A stretch of DNA of 64,000 bases from Kalaharituber pfeilii (GCA_015179045.1 WHUZ01000048.1:186001-250000); one strand, 5' to 3'; shown: positions 10,481 to 22,039, counted from the stretch's first letter. The notes: generated by a model not told the origin, from the sequence alone. Numbers and translations are program-made.

Positions 10481-12691
10481 GCAGGTTAAGGGCACCCCCG
10501 GCCATAAGCGCTCTTTCGGTACTTCGCTCAAAGAGACACTTCAGAACTTATTCGGAGTGAACATACATTCAACAAGAGAGAAAGTTGATAGATACCATCC
10601 TGGAAAAGGCAAGTGCAGTTGCCCGGGGAAATATCGTGACCCCATAGGGGGGGATATAGAAGCAGGAGGGGACAATCAGGTTACAAACCAAGATCAGCCT
10701 CATCTCCACACATAGCCGAATTTTGTTCTCACATAGGCGACCAGAGCAGTATTCTACGAAGGGGGAAATGGTAATGGTGTGCAGTATTGCAGCTTAATAT
10801 TTTACATCGAGCAGTACATACCCCTTTGATCAAACAAGCTCAGATTGGGAATGGAACAAGCATTGGCGAATCATGAGTTGATTAGAACCTCGTCACCAGT
10901 TAGCCAATTGTGAGTCGGAAGCAACGGACTCGGTAAATTGGACCCCAAATTTCTCCATATTATAGATACTAGGCATATTCGCGGCATAAAGGAGTTTATT
11001 CAAATAAGCTTTGGGAAGGCGAAGGGTGGGGATATTGGCTGAAATGTGAAATGGGAATCTTATGGATAGATGATTTTGCAATAAGGAAGGTTGGGACTCA
11101 ATATTTACTTGGATAGCGATCTTTCGGCGCATGGGTACTTGAATGCTTATATATATATGTTGGACGGCTTCTAGGAATTCTTACCAGGAATGTTATCATG
11201 TATGCACATGATGGGAAAATGATTTGTATTGTCTATAATATTAATACTCCATGATGGGGGATGTGATGGTGAGTGCTTTATGTATTTTCGTTTCTATTTT
11301 TTCTTCTTTCATGTACGAATTATATTTTATATGAATTTTGGACTCGGAAACGATGCAACTTTGGGTCTATAGGATTCTTGGGACCGAGCATTGAATGCTT
11401 TCTGACACGAGAATTGCCAATTAAAAGATCTGATACTCCTCCATAGGTTACCAAATACAACGTAGCCTGTCATTTCAATTCGTAGTATCCCCTATGTCAA
11501 ATACTAGCCCAGTTTTCCTGCCTATGAGCCCCATTTTAGATGAGGTAGACCACGCATAGCAGGTTTTAAATCGGCCTGCTATAGCTGCGCCGCCATTTTG
11601 GAGACTGATTTTAAAAGGAGTGATCGCCGAGAGGCAACTTTGTTATCGACTTGCACACTAATGCACAGGTTTTTTTGAGGGGCTAGTTTTTTTGTGACCA
11701 GCAAATATCATACCTCGCATCGCGGCAAAGTGGACCTCCACTTTGCAGGTGGGCGTTCGGTTAAAACGGACCTATTGCAGCTGCAATATTTACTGTACGA
11801 TATCGCATCCATCCAGTAACTTACAATAGTTTGCATCATGATATCATATAATACCGAAGGCATTATTAGCTGGAATTTATAACGGCACATGTAGGTCATC
11901 GGTCTCAATACCGCAGCGAGCACATACATACATGGTGTTCCGCAACTTGATGCAATGCAGTTGGTCGTCAACGTTGCTGCCGACAGGCAATATCATAGGT
12001 CCCAGTTAAGACGGTACCATAGTGTGCTATAACTGGATGGTTCTCCCCCCATGCTTTTCACCAATCTATGATAGAGCGAGCCTGTGGTTCCACCTAATAG
12101 CGATCTCGACTAGCGAGGCGAAGCGAACACCCCATCCCTGCTTCGATCCCACCATCTAGTGCCAGTCTCTCTGAAGGGCAGGAAACTAATTTATATCTTA
12201 CTCTGTTTGACATAGTTGCTAATTTCTGTTTCTATCGCGTTGATCAGAGGCGCCACAACTGAAGGTAAAAATGGCGGGCAAAATCTTGATGCTGTCAGCT
12301 TAATCATATGACTCGTGATGGAGAGGTTTTAAATGAGCACGTCGATAAGAATAATCTTTCTGAACCAGCCCTGTGCTTCCTTGGTTGTCCCTGAACAGTT
12401 CATGAAAAAAATTGCAATGCAGCGACTAATGACTAGGGGATCCCCGCAAAACTTATCCTTTAATTTTTACATTTAAAATTTTTAAAAGTTCAAAGAACAG
12501 CCGGGTTTGGGAAAAATAGGTATGAATTAAGATATTTGTTGATGTACCAATGGGTCTGGCACAAGACTCCCTAATGTTTCGAATTTCAGCTATGAGGCTA
12601 ATTAGTCGAAGCCACTCGGATAACTTATTTAATTTGGATGCGAGGTTGAATGCATCACTGCCTCTTTGTGGCGGTTGCTGCTGCATGGGTG
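10481..12691. other. 2.2-kb region, no firm gene
   Basis: A minus-strand 79-codon frame with an ATG (11132-10893) has protein-like composition and converges on the permease gene, but I recognise nothing in it and cannot extend it. The rest, including 11708-11971 and 12453-12686, shows only chance frames. Confidence 0.45.
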
Positions 12692-12864
12692 CAGGTGAAC
12701 CTAGCTATAATGAACGCCAAGAATCTGACCGATTTTCTTCACATAACCAGTTTTCATTATAGCGAGGGCACTTTCTTTACCTGTGTAGACAAAGAAGCTG
12801 GCCCATCCCTTCACTATAGCCAGGTTTTCACTAAAAAGAGGTTCATTATAGGCAGGGTCACCTG
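12692..12864. mobile_element. MITE family 1 ('CTATAATGAA' MITE), 173 bp
   Basis: It starts CAGGTGAACCTAGCTATAAT and ends TTATAGGCAGGGTCACCTG, imperfect terminal inverted repeats of about 23 bp. The inside has further 'CACTATA' and 'TTCACTA' motifs. Related copies are at 41645-41777, 44277-44352 and 44815-44935. There is no coding capacity. TA follows the right end. Confidence 0.8.
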
Positions 12865-13152
12865 TATGCTTGGATTGCGTAGGGGTCTTAAGAAGTTCTT
12901 ACCGTAACCTGCATTAAATCCGAGTGTAACTGTGAGATTTGGTTATGTAGCCCATAGTATTGAGGTAAGATTAGCAAGTAGGGCTATCATACAGTAATTG
13001 TAACGACGAATTGCAGGGACAAGTTGGAGTGGCAGACGTCTATGTAAGGCTGAGATTCGCAACGTCACGTCTCCGGATTTGCACCCTTTGTGCGATGCTG
13101 ATCGCGATCTTTTCTAGATTTCGCTGCGTTGCTGCACAATCATATTAACCCC

Positions 13153-15057
13153 ATGACTCCCATGCTAGTTACACTTCCCACCGAGATCATCCTTAACATC
13201 GTCTCTTGTTACGAGGATGTATTGCAAGATAAAATGCGACGCGCTCTTCGCCTCACATACGGCCGCTTCTTCCATATCTTCGAGGATGCCATTTATGGCC
13301 ACTTGCACTTTCAACAATGGAGTCGCCCCACGGAATGGGCCTTCTCAAGAGAAACGAATACTCAGCTAGGGAATCCGATTGCCAAGTTCATTGAGTTTCT
13401 CCTCGACTTTCCACACTGTTAAAATATGCACATTCACTTGATCTTGGGTGGGAAGGAGTGGTGGCTGAAAGGGAGCTTGTTGAATTCGGGTATGAACAGG
13501 TCGGGAGTGTGAGCACAGAACTGAGGAGGTTAGATGAACATGCGCGAAGGCTAGGGATTCAAGGTCTGTATAGACCAATTTGGGGTGGGGATGCACCTGA
13601 TGTCGTATGTACACACCTGGAGAGTCCTGGGATGAGAATGGGTACGTTCATAAGCCCATTTTGTTGTTCCTATCACCCGTTCCTAGCATGTATGATAATC
13701 ATAGCAGATGCGTGGCCGGACGGCGGACAGCTACATTCTGCAGCCACCCGTGGGAATGTATTGACTTTTTCCTAGTAACAGAGTTCAGCTCCGCTTTGGA
13801 ACAAAGTCGGAAGTCGATCTCGACCTGTTGTCCCAGTATCGAATAGCCTTCCTTCTTCGCCTCACCCCAAACGTGGAGATACTCTCACTCAACCTAGTTG
13901 GGGGTAACGTTGCAGCATTATCAACCCCGTATCGGGCTGCAGCGTTAGTGGGGACTGTGGAGACACCTGTGCTGATTGAGATGTTGAAATGTCTATATGT
14001 ATACTCCGCAGGGGAGTCCCGGGATACATTCCTAGGCAATTTGAAATCATTCTCTTGTGGAGGCGTGCCATACTTCCAACGAATCAACCCCAATTTCATC
14101 CTGCAGCTAATGCTTTTGACTAAATTGGAGCGGATAAAAATAAATGACATGGCAGTAAGAGACGACAACTGGGATTCAGTTGACTTGACTACATACACAC
14201 CAGGAACATCCCAAGTGACTTCAGTGCATTTCGGAAACACCACTGCGCCCATCGCCAGCGGTCTCATGAGGACCATTCTGAGTTTACCGAAAAGGCTTGA
14301 AAGATTCAGTTTTAAACAGAACATTCTGAGGAGGAGGAGGAGAAAACTTCCAAATGGTCACAAGTGCTATTTCAGTCCCCGGATTTGGCGTGAAGGACTA
14401 CTTGCTCAGGCAGAGTCTTTAACAAGCCTTGAGTTGCTAATGAATATCCATGATTGGCCCAATGCCATGGACATACATGATAGCTATCCATGGGCCTGCA
14501 CTGCACTCGCACCAGCGTTGAGGAAAGCTACCAATCTTCGTTATTTGGCAGTCAGTTGGTGGACCTTGTTTGGGCAATGGAAAGACGTCGAAGCAATTTC
14601 ACAGCATTCTGAAGTAATAGATTTACTGAAGTTAGAGAACGTTCTTTCGCCCAAATTGGTGCTGGTGGAGTTGATGTGCCATGGATCTCATAGAGGCAGC
14701 TGGCCACATCTGAGGATAGTCTCACTAGTCAGCAATGCAATTGAACACAAGGATAGAATTCTGCCAGAGCTAGATTGCATCCGGCTGAGGGTAAATGTCA
14801 GTCTGCGACGTCATGGTCAGGAGGCACAAAGGGAGATGGATAGACTGTCACGGGCCTGTGAAGCGAAGCAGGTAATGTTAAAGTGTCGGGCCCAGCATTC
14901 ACGGAGGGCCGCACGGTTACTACGGTATAAAGGACTTCGCTGGAAGGTCGGAGATTTATTAAGTCCGTGGAACGAAGTGTGCGAAAGGAAGCTAAGGTTA
15001 TTCAATATGAGTTCTGTACATGAATCTAGCCAGAACTTCCCTGCCATAGGCTGGTAG
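13153..15057 (+). CDS. F-box protein with leucine-rich region
   Basis: The N-terminus carries an F-box: 'LPTEIILNIVSC' at residues 8-19, then 'RRALRLTYGRFFHI'. F-box proteins bind Skp1 and recruit substrates to SCF ubiquitin ligases. The long last exon has repeated leucine-rich stretches ('LLRLTPNVEILSLNL', 'AESLTSLELL', 'KATNLRYLAVSWW') typical of the substrate-binding part of fungal F-box/LRR-like proteins. Proposed exons are 13153-13417, 13459-13641 and 13784-15057 (573 residues). Intron 2 has a GTACGT donor. Intron 1 is only 41 bases with a GTTAAA donor; a one-base frameshift near 13410-13420 explains the data equally well, because the frame just before 13459 also reads protein-like. The stop at 15055-15057 lies inside a poly(A)-tailed insertion that starts at 15036; the pre-insertion reading would have ended in ...SSQKQL. 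The gene may be functional or decaying. Confidence 0.6.
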
Positions 15058-15109
15058 CCTGTATGCGGGGTTACGTGACTCAAAAACAAAACAAAAAAAA
15101 AAAAAAAAA
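15036..15109 (+). mobile_element. 74-bp Tail-1 retro-insertion inside the F-box gene end
   Basis: The body (15036-15081) is CTTCCCTGCCATAGGCTGG... ending ...GGGGTTACGTGACTC, followed by an A-rich tail to 15109. A 13-bp duplication AATCTAGCCAGAA lies on both sides (15023-15035 and 15110-15122). The body is nearly identical to the last 45 nt of the LINE copy at 21330-21373. It supplies the present stop codon of the F-box frame. Confidence 0.9.
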
Positions 15110-15276
15110 AATCTAGCCAGAAACAACTATAGTATAATAGAAAACATGTAATTCAATATCAAAAAGCAACAGCATGGATGCAATGGGGAATTGCTCAGCC
15201 GAGTCGTGGTGGATGTATTGTTCCCGACACACAGACACACACGCTCAGTTCAAGGTGTTGAGAGACGGAGCATCGT

Positions 15277-15278
<2 letters not shown>

Positions 15279-15307
<29 letters not shown>

Positions 15308-15327
15308 GAGTCACGTAACCCCGCATG
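15279..15327 (-). mobile_element. minus-strand Tail-1 fragment with poly(A)
   Basis: About 29 T are followed by GAGTCACGTAACCCCGCATG, the complement of the last 20 nt of Tail-1 plus its poly(A). It lies only 170 bp from the insertion at 15036. No clear target duplication was found. Confidence 0.7.
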
Positions 15328-15508
15328 CAAATATCAACATGCTCAGAGTACTGAGAGACTTGTAATTTGCCTGAGCTAGAAATTGATAGATGTAGGTATA
15401 TATGGGACTTCTGCCCATTTTCCGGCGTAGATTCTTGAACTCTATGAGAGGACCATACTGCTTTTTTATATTCTACTTTGATTGTAGGCTGAAGCTAGGC
15501 TGAAGCTG

Positions 15509-15568
15509 TGCCTTGCCATGGCGAACAGCTGCAAGCCCTTAGGGCGGCACGGGATTAATGATATTTGA

Positions 15569-15619
<51 letters not shown>

Positions 15620-15642
15620 CCGGGTGACGTGAAATAAATAAA

Positions 15643-15670
<28 letters not shown>
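15509..15670 (+). mobile_element. chimeric Tail-1/Tail-2 insertion with two A-tracts
   Basis: It is flanked by AGGCTGAAGCTG (15497-15508 and 15671-15682), a 12-bp duplication. In order it holds a Tail-1 beginning (TGCCATGGCGAACAGCTGC), a Tail-2 middle and end (CCCTTAGGGCGGCACGGGA, TTAATGATAT), a long interrupted A-tract, a Tail-1-like end (CCGGGTGACGTGAAAT) and a second A-tract. One target duplication around the whole suggests a single integration of a chimeric RNA or cDNA. Confidence 0.75.
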
Positions 15671-15674
<4 letters not shown>

Positions 15675-15682
15675 TGAAGCTG

Positions 15683-16634
15683 AATTCTGTTTCTTCAAGG
15701 CCCAGCAGATCAAACAACTACCAAGGAGGAAACCGTAACCCCAAGAGCGATTGTTTCAAGACAAATTTCTTAACCTGCATCATGATCAGCAAAATAACAA
15801 GACACAAAAAGCCAGAACGCAAGTAACTAATGAAGAGCTATATTTTAACGCGGTACAAGAGGAAAGCCTACCTAGGGGGGTGTAAGTATGATGGATGCGG
15901 CAGGATTAGGGCAGAATACGGTGGAGTAACAAGGTGCGGAGGGCACGGCGGGACAGGAGGACAGGACAAGCACATCTCTATTTGAAGAATAAGACAATAG
16001 GCAAGGAGAGAAGAGTTATGTATAGGAGAGGCCTTAGGGTCTATTTTTCTTCTAAATTACTCGCATACCGCCCTGAGGGCTATAGCGAGACCGAAGCAAT
16101 GTACAAAGGAAACAAATAAAAATCAAAGAATCCACATGACCCACGACGCCGCTAGTAGAGTAGGCGGAAACAAGCAAAATCAATCAAGACCAAAGTCACA
16201 CTAGCACCACGGTTCCCACTTGCGCTGTAGGCAGAAAAGGAAAACAAATAAATAACACAACACCGAAGGGATCTATGCCGTTCACACAAACATGAACTAT
16301 GCCACCTTCTAAGAACCCTTATATATCAGCTACATATATAAGCAGCAATATTGACATCTATGCAATTATTGCGAGCCAGCTGAGGATTGAGGGTTAATTA
16401 AGTATGTCTCATAATTGAGAGTCCTGCTATTATATATAGTAAGAAGTAGATACTATTTATATTGCAAGTGGTCAGCAGACGGTTTCAGACTGGTCATACG
16501 ACTATTGCAAGTGTATCAGGAGCACGTTTTGTAAGGTTGCATTGTAATTACACCTTCGAGTGCTTGCATAGCATAAATGTTTGACCTGTATAAATGGGTG
16601 CCGAGGCCGGCTCGTCACTACCTACACCGCTCTT
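15683..16634. other. region without recognised gene, contains a Tail-2 copy
   Basis: No supported gene. A minus-strand Tail-2 copy lies at 16043-16089 (listed separately). The plus frame 15934-16119 runs through it by chance. Confidence 0.5.
16043..16089 (-). mobile_element. Tail-2 copy, minus strand
   Basis: Read on the minus strand it is CTCGCTATAGCCCTCAGGGC followed by GGTATGCGAGTAAT and a short impure A-tract. The outer CTCGC/GCGAG and inner GCCC/GGGC stems are both intact. No target duplication was found. Confidence 0.7.
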
Positions 16635-16704
16635 TTTTTTTTCTCTTTCTTTTTTGGAAGGGTCACATAACCCCACATACAGGCTACCAGAATCTGGCAG
16701 GGAG
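16635..16704 (-). mobile_element. Tail-1 retro-insertion, about 70 bp, minus strand
   Basis: A T-rich tract, then GGGTCACATAACCCCACATA, continuing to TCTGGCAGGGAG, the complement of Tail-1. It is flanked by ACCGCTCTT at 16626-16634 and 16705-16713, a 9-bp duplication. Confidence 0.8.
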
Positions 16705-17316
16705 ACCGCTCTTGTTTGAAGAGGTATATTATATGCACCAAGAACGCGAAGAGGCTTTCATATTCCGCTATTGCCGCTTTCAGTAGCCAGACTTTGCCCT
16801 TTCAGCTCAAATAAGGAAGATTAGGTACATCTCGTCTAGCTGCTCTTTGATCTCGCATCTGCTCCCTCCCAAGACAGAGACCGCTCTGTTGTTTGAGGCT
16901 TACGTGTATTCTTGAATTCACATTCCTGGCCACATCCTTTGTGCTTTGCATTGCAGTCTTCATGCCCCTCTACCAAATCAACATATCTACATGCTACTTC
17001 TGTCCTGCTACTGCGGGACCTCACTGGACAGACCGGACTAAAGGGCTTGGCAGGCATGTCATGCTTATGAAGCGGAGATGGTAATTCAATCTTCAAGCAA
17101 TGTACATGTAGCTAAAGCTAATATGGAGAATTTGAGGGGATCTGTCAGGCCTGCACCAGGATTAAATGTTGAGTTTCTTGTGATAACTCATTAACTATAA
17201 TACCCCATTGCAGCAGAACTCCTACAGTACCAGTGCCAGCAAGTGATCCGAATCCTCTTCTTGGGTGAGATCAATTACTTTGCTACATGCGCTAGGCTTT
17301 TCTATACTTATTGGTA
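16705..17316. other. stretch without recognised gene
   Basis: Overlapping frames at 16836-17096 (-) and 16893-17084 (+) show no domain. Nothing else was seen. Confidence 0.45.
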
Positions 17317-17483
17317 CAGTCGAACCTGCTATATTGGTTAAGGCCGGGGGACCGGAAGGGTTTTATCCGATAAGACAAATATCTGATATTCCCCACCGGA
17401 CCAATTAGCTTAGGCCAGCAATGTTGATCCAATATAACACAGGTTATCCAATGTGACAGGATCTAATATGAGAGGTTCGACTA
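17317..17483. mobile_element. pogo/Tc1-like MITE, 167 bp
   Basis: It starts CAGTCGAACCTGCTATATTG after TA and ends TAATATGAGAGGTTCGACTA before TA; the ends are imperfect inverted repeats of about 20 bp. CAGTCGAACCT is a typical pogo-type element end. No coding capacity. Confidence 0.75.
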
Positions 17484-18072
17484 TAGTCCAAGTGATTCAT
17501 ATAATTGTAGGACTATCAGTTGTATAAGCTGGAACAAATTGAAGTTCAGTTCTTCATCAATGGGATTGGTATGTAAATAAACTCACTCTTCAGGGTAACG
17601 TAACGTAAGTAGCGTTCTCCATTGCTTCATCTAATATATTCGACTGACCCCACTTCCATACTAAGGTGTGAAGATCTTCATACTCTAAGTTCTGACCGTC
17701 AAGAATTCTTTTTTTCACATTGCCGAAGATATACGTCCACAAATTTTTGGTATGTAAGTAACTGTACGGTTTCATCTAGCATCAGCTACTAGTAATATTA
17801 TACATATTTGCTAGATGTATGACACTAGACTTCTCAGAATCTCCGGTTTGCACACTTGCAAATCCTTGGGTTAAGTCATGATTCTGAACGCGAGAAACAC
17901 CATCTGCTGGATATGCATACTGTTCACCGAGGTGCTTGGCGATGAAGTGGAGGCATGGATGAAATCGTTGCCTCCATAATCTCAGTAAGAGAAGGATGTA
18001 CGTTTGATATATTTTTTGGATAGATTTGTAGAAACTCGTGAGGCATGTGCACATAAAGAGGCAGAAATCTTT
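17484..18072. other. stretch without recognised gene
   Basis: Only short chance frames (17590-17775 and 17782-18102, minus strand). Nothing else was seen. Confidence 0.45.
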
Positions 18073-18123
18073 TTTTGGGGGATCACATAACCCCGCATAC
18101 ATGCTACTAGCCTATGGCAGGGA
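18073..18123 (-). mobile_element. 51-bp Tail-1 retro-insertion, minus strand
   Basis: TTTTGGGGGATCACATAACC leads to CTAGCCTATGGCAGGGA, the complement of Tail-1 with a very short A-tract. It is flanked by AGGCAGAAATCTTT at 18059-18072 and 18124-18137, a perfect 14-bp duplication. It is among the smallest insertions in the window. Confidence 0.9.
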
Positions 18124-18229
18124 AGGCAGAAATCTTTATTGAAGTTTTGAACCGCAGCAACTTGACAAACATGTCATGCCGCCCTGAGGTCTCTGTCCAG
18201 TCCCCTGTACACACCCCAGCAAGCGCGTT

Positions 18230-19650
18230 CTGCCTAGCCCTTTACTTTCTTTCACCACAGCGCGACGTACACCATGTCTCGAGGCATGTTTGCACGAAGA
18301 GTGCCCGCGTGGAAGAATATATCTCAACAAAAGCAGAGTTTTGTCATGTGATAAATCCTAAACCAAGGGCTATTATTTAAACATTCCGCATCTTTGATTC
18401 TCCAGAGCCATTGATTTTGAGCGGATTATGGTTCTGCAAATTTTTGCATCATCTTTTGGCATACAATTTGCTGCAATATCACCAATATTGAACTCTAGTT
18501 ACTACACCAGTTTGATAAAAGAACACAGGGACACTTGAATATGACAGCTTTGTTAAAAACTCCAGAAGCACACCAAGGAAATTTCTGAAGTGCTGCTGGA
18601 TTTATTCAAAGCTCACATACATTTCTATAGTAAATATAGAGGGAAACTACTATATTTCACCACCTTGCAACGCACACCAGCATCCGATGCACGTTTCGCC
18701 CCAAAACTGCCATCTGAGAGGGTATATATCTCAACAACCACAACATAGGTTTGTATGTGCTTGTCAGATGAGATGAATAAAGAGTCATTCTTTATATTCG
18801 ACACTTTTTATTTGCTATGGAAAGATAATGTGGTTGATCAACGGCACAATGACTTTTAACTCAATGTCCTGACATGCATTTGTATGGAATTCCCATACAA
18901 AAGTACTCCGGGACGTAGAATACAGTATTTCCTTTCAATGTTTCCAACAATAGCTATAGAATACGGCCAGAGGGTTTTCCGATACCCTCCCATGATGTGT
19001 AATGCTTGATATTGTCGTATGGCTGGATCATGCATCAATTTACCATTCCTGGTAGTTTTCCTAAATAATTACCACATACATATTTCTATGTGAATACGAA
19101 TCATGTGAATAACTCCACTACCGGAGATATTTTCTTGGTGCAATTCTCACATCTTGAACAAGGCAAAACTATCATGTTCAAGTGTCCCAATGTTTTATCA
19201 TATTTATTTCAGGTGTAGGAAGTTAGAATTCAAAACTGGTGATATTGCAGCAAAAATATATGCCAAGACATGAGAAAATTTCCATCATAATATCTCGAGA
19301 ACAACTTTTCTGGGGAATTAAAGATGCGAAATGCTAAGATTAACCCTTGATTTAGCTTATCTCAATGGATTATAAAAAATCTACTTTTGTTGTGGAGATA
19401 TATGCTCTCCCGGATGGGCAGTTTTAGTTTAAAACGTGCGTCGGATGCTGGTATGACCACATCATATTTTGGGGACAAATAGAAGTGTCAGAAGCGAAGA
19501 AAAACCCTTTATTTACCTTCCCTGAAAAGCGCATACTAAACTCTGTTGTGGTTGTTGAGATAATCGGGCATTGGATTTGCGCGGTTTTGGTGTAAAACGT
19601 GCGTCGGTACGTGGTGTACGTCGCGTTGTGGTGAAAGTGTCCGGCCTGCC
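18230..19650. repeat. nested inverted-repeat element of about 1.4 kb
   Basis: Four diverged copies of a ~140-bp unit are present. The unit includes CAGCATCCGACGCACGTTTT-like, CATATATCTC(A/C)ACAAC-like and GGTAAATAAAGGG-like parts. Two copies are on the plus strand (about 18235-18375 and 18655-18800) and two on the minus strand (about 19310-19480 and 19500-19650). Between them GCTGCAATATCACCA... GGGACACTTGAA (near 18470-18545) recurs inverted near 19165-19260. The whole could fold into a large imperfect hairpin. No transposase frame was seen. Confidence 0.65.
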
Positions 19651-20941
19651 CGAAGAGGCCTCGTCTGTTCTGAGTTAAACCTTTTGATGAATGGCCTTGG
19701 TGATAGTCTACTGTACCAGGTGAAAGTTGAGCACCGAGCTTCAAGAGATTTGCCTTCAGCACATTCCCTCAAATTTATTTCCACATCTAACGAATCACAT
19801 GGGCGCAGGTGATTACGATGTCGGTAGTAGGTCTCACAGGCCCAAGAAAGCTCATATCCAGCTAGGGCATCATCGTATGCACCAAGATCAATGTCCAATT
19901 CCAACAAAAATCTCCAGGCTTAAAGCCAGGCAGCTTACGGTTAGAGAGCCCATGAGCTGCTTTGAACTCTGCAGGAAGAATGGGATGAGAAGCGGATAAG
20001 TTACGACCATTGATCCCTGAAGAAATAATGCTTTGAAGCATTTACTATAACGAAGCGATGCTGGCTTCCAGGGATATGCACTGCGCTCCCGCATTGATAA
20101 ATACGGTATCGGAGAACGAGATGAAAGCGGAGTAATCAAATCATAATGCCAATTGAACAGGGCTACACTAGAGGGGGTCATAAAGGACTCGACCGTCAAT
20201 TGCATATCCAAAATCTCACAAGGATGTAGAAGATACAGTAATTAGCTTGCAGAGATTAGAGGTATTCAAGGTTGGCTTTAAAGATTTTGCTAAACCTGTC
20301 GGTTCAACTTTAATTTTGTTGTCCTTCTCTTTCTCCCCCGAGCTTCTCTCCCTCTAGACCAGGTTCTATATCCTTTGGTCCGCGTCAATCTAATATATCT
20401 CTGTCCTGTTTCCTAAAACATTAATTCCCTATTCGGGTTCCCGGCTATATTCCCACAAAACCCATATTTCCGCTCACTCACAAATGCAATTGATACCGTT
20501 GAATAGCTTCAGAGTTGCTCTGTCGATGTACGCTACTTAAAAAGTTCTAGCTGCTATGGGTGTTGAGATACTATTATGGGACAAAGGCATTAAAGTCAAC
20601 TTAAATACCCATATTGTTTGAAAGTTCCTCCAAAACATCAGATTCTGGCAATTGCAAAAGCGTGCGGAAAAGGAAATAGAAGAAATGCAGCAGTTATTAA
20701 TCACTTGTTGCCTGTCAATGCCATCATTCCAATTGCCCAAATGAAGTTGCCAATTTTATCGATGACAATGATGACCAAAATTCCGGTGACCATGGTGATG
20801 TAATGGAGATTGATGTGAATATCTCTTCTTTTACTTTGTCGGGCCTGAAAAGTCGCATCATCCTACCTCTAACGAGATACAAGCACTGTGCTTTTCTTGG
20901 TTGAATTCCAATATGTACGGTACTGTACTTTAACTGTAGGA
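19651..20941. other. region without recognised gene
   Basis: A minus-strand frame at 20211-19888 and others are protein-sized but show no domain or splice support. A pyrimidine-rich stretch lies at 20315-20360. Nothing firm was seen. Confidence 0.4.
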
Positions 20942-21397
20942 ATGCATGTGAAGCCCTCCCATGCAGTTCCCAGCACTCACTATAGTGTTCTAGAACACGT
21001 CTACAGAATCATGCCATGCAAGGCAACCGATTTTAATGGGGAGGCTTGGAGTGCAGAACATGTGGTGTTCAAGTGCAGTGAGCTGGAACGGCCCAAGAGA
21101 AAGAAGGAGAATGGTGAGATGGTCACCTGGCAGTACTGGGAGGACTTAGAGGAGAAGGGGTGGAGGGGGACGCAGGAGGGAGGAGAGGGCGACCCGGTCG
21201 AGGAATGGTTTGCCGGCCTCGATCTGGGCTAGCCGTAGGACCGGAGGGTACATTAGACGCCCAATGTGTGTATAGCGAGTGGGTGTAGATAGGTAGACTA
21301 GTTGCTTAACCTGACCCGGGTATATGGGTCCCTGCCATAGGCTGGTAGCCTGTATGCGGGGTTACGTGACTCAAAAAAAAAAAAAAAAAAAAAAAAG
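20942..21397 (+). pseudogene. LINE 3' end: ORF2 C-terminus, 3' UTR, Tail-1, poly(A)
   Basis: The frame from 20942 to the stop at 21230-21232 contains 'SAEHVVFKCSELERPKR', the His/Cys motif after RNase H in Tad1-type LINE ORF2 proteins; the relic at 7 kb has the same motif. A ~97-bp 3' UTR follows the stop. It ends in CCCTGCCATAGGCTGGTAGC...GGGGTTACGTGACTC (21330-21373) and about 24 A. RNase H, reverse transcriptase and endonuclease are absent, so this is a strongly 5'-truncated copy. Its importance is that it links Tail-1 to a protein-coding LINE. No target duplication could be identified. Confidence 0.75.
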
Positions 21398-21456
21398 GTT
21401 CAGTTTATCAGGGGTTTGACAGCTTGACTAGGGCAGTGTTTCTTAGTGAAACGCAA

Positions 21457-21517
21457 TACCCTGCCATGGCCAAGTGCTACAAGCGGGGTTATGTGATTAA
21501 AAAAAAAAAAAAAAAAA
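21457..21517 (+). mobile_element. 61-bp Tail-1 retro-insertion
   Basis: TACCCTGCCATGGCCAAGTG...GCGGGGTTATGTGATT is followed by an A-tract. It is flanked by TTAGTGAAACGCAA at 21443-21456 and 21518-21531, a perfect 14-bp duplication. It sits 60 bp after the poly(A) of the LINE copy. Confidence 0.9.
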
Positions 21518-21620
21518 TTAGTGAAACGCAAAATCGGCGGGTCGGGTTCTGCGTGGGGCGACGGCTTCAGGAGGGGCTAACTAGACTGCTTGCGGGAAGC
21601 GATTGCGGCTCCCACTTGTA

Positions 21621-21764
21621 CTGTGTCGGACGGTTCAATGGGACAGCTAAACCTAAGTTGGCTGAAATCTGTCCAGAATTCAAGCAAAGGGCTGTTGAGG
21701 CCAAGGTGCGCATTAGTCATTTTGTATGTAAATTTAGTGTGTCCCATTAAACCGTCCGATACAG
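21621..21764. mobile_element. MITE family 3 ('CGGACGGTTCAATGGGAC'), 144 bp
   Basis: Left end CTGTGTCGGACGGTTCAATG after TA; right end CATTAAACCGTCCGATACAG. An inverted, closely related copy lies at 36877-37032 and a decayed one near 37800-37875. No coding capacity. Confidence 0.8.
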
Positions 21765-22039
21765 CACTCGTTACGAGAGGGTGCCTGGTCTATGCTCGCA
21801 ACGGGGGGTGAGTTTGAACATGCTTTTTCAGCCGCTTGCACATATGATATGCTCCCTGAGTTGATATGTTCTTAGTCGTATTCCTATCTGGATACTTGCA
21901 TACTCAGTCTATTCCTTGGACTGCCTACACTTGCATTAGTGGATCTTGGTAATATTAGCTACATACTAGACAGTAAAATAAGTATTTGGACAGGGGATAT
22001 ACGCATAATTGTGCGCGATGAGCATAAGAATTGTAGTAC

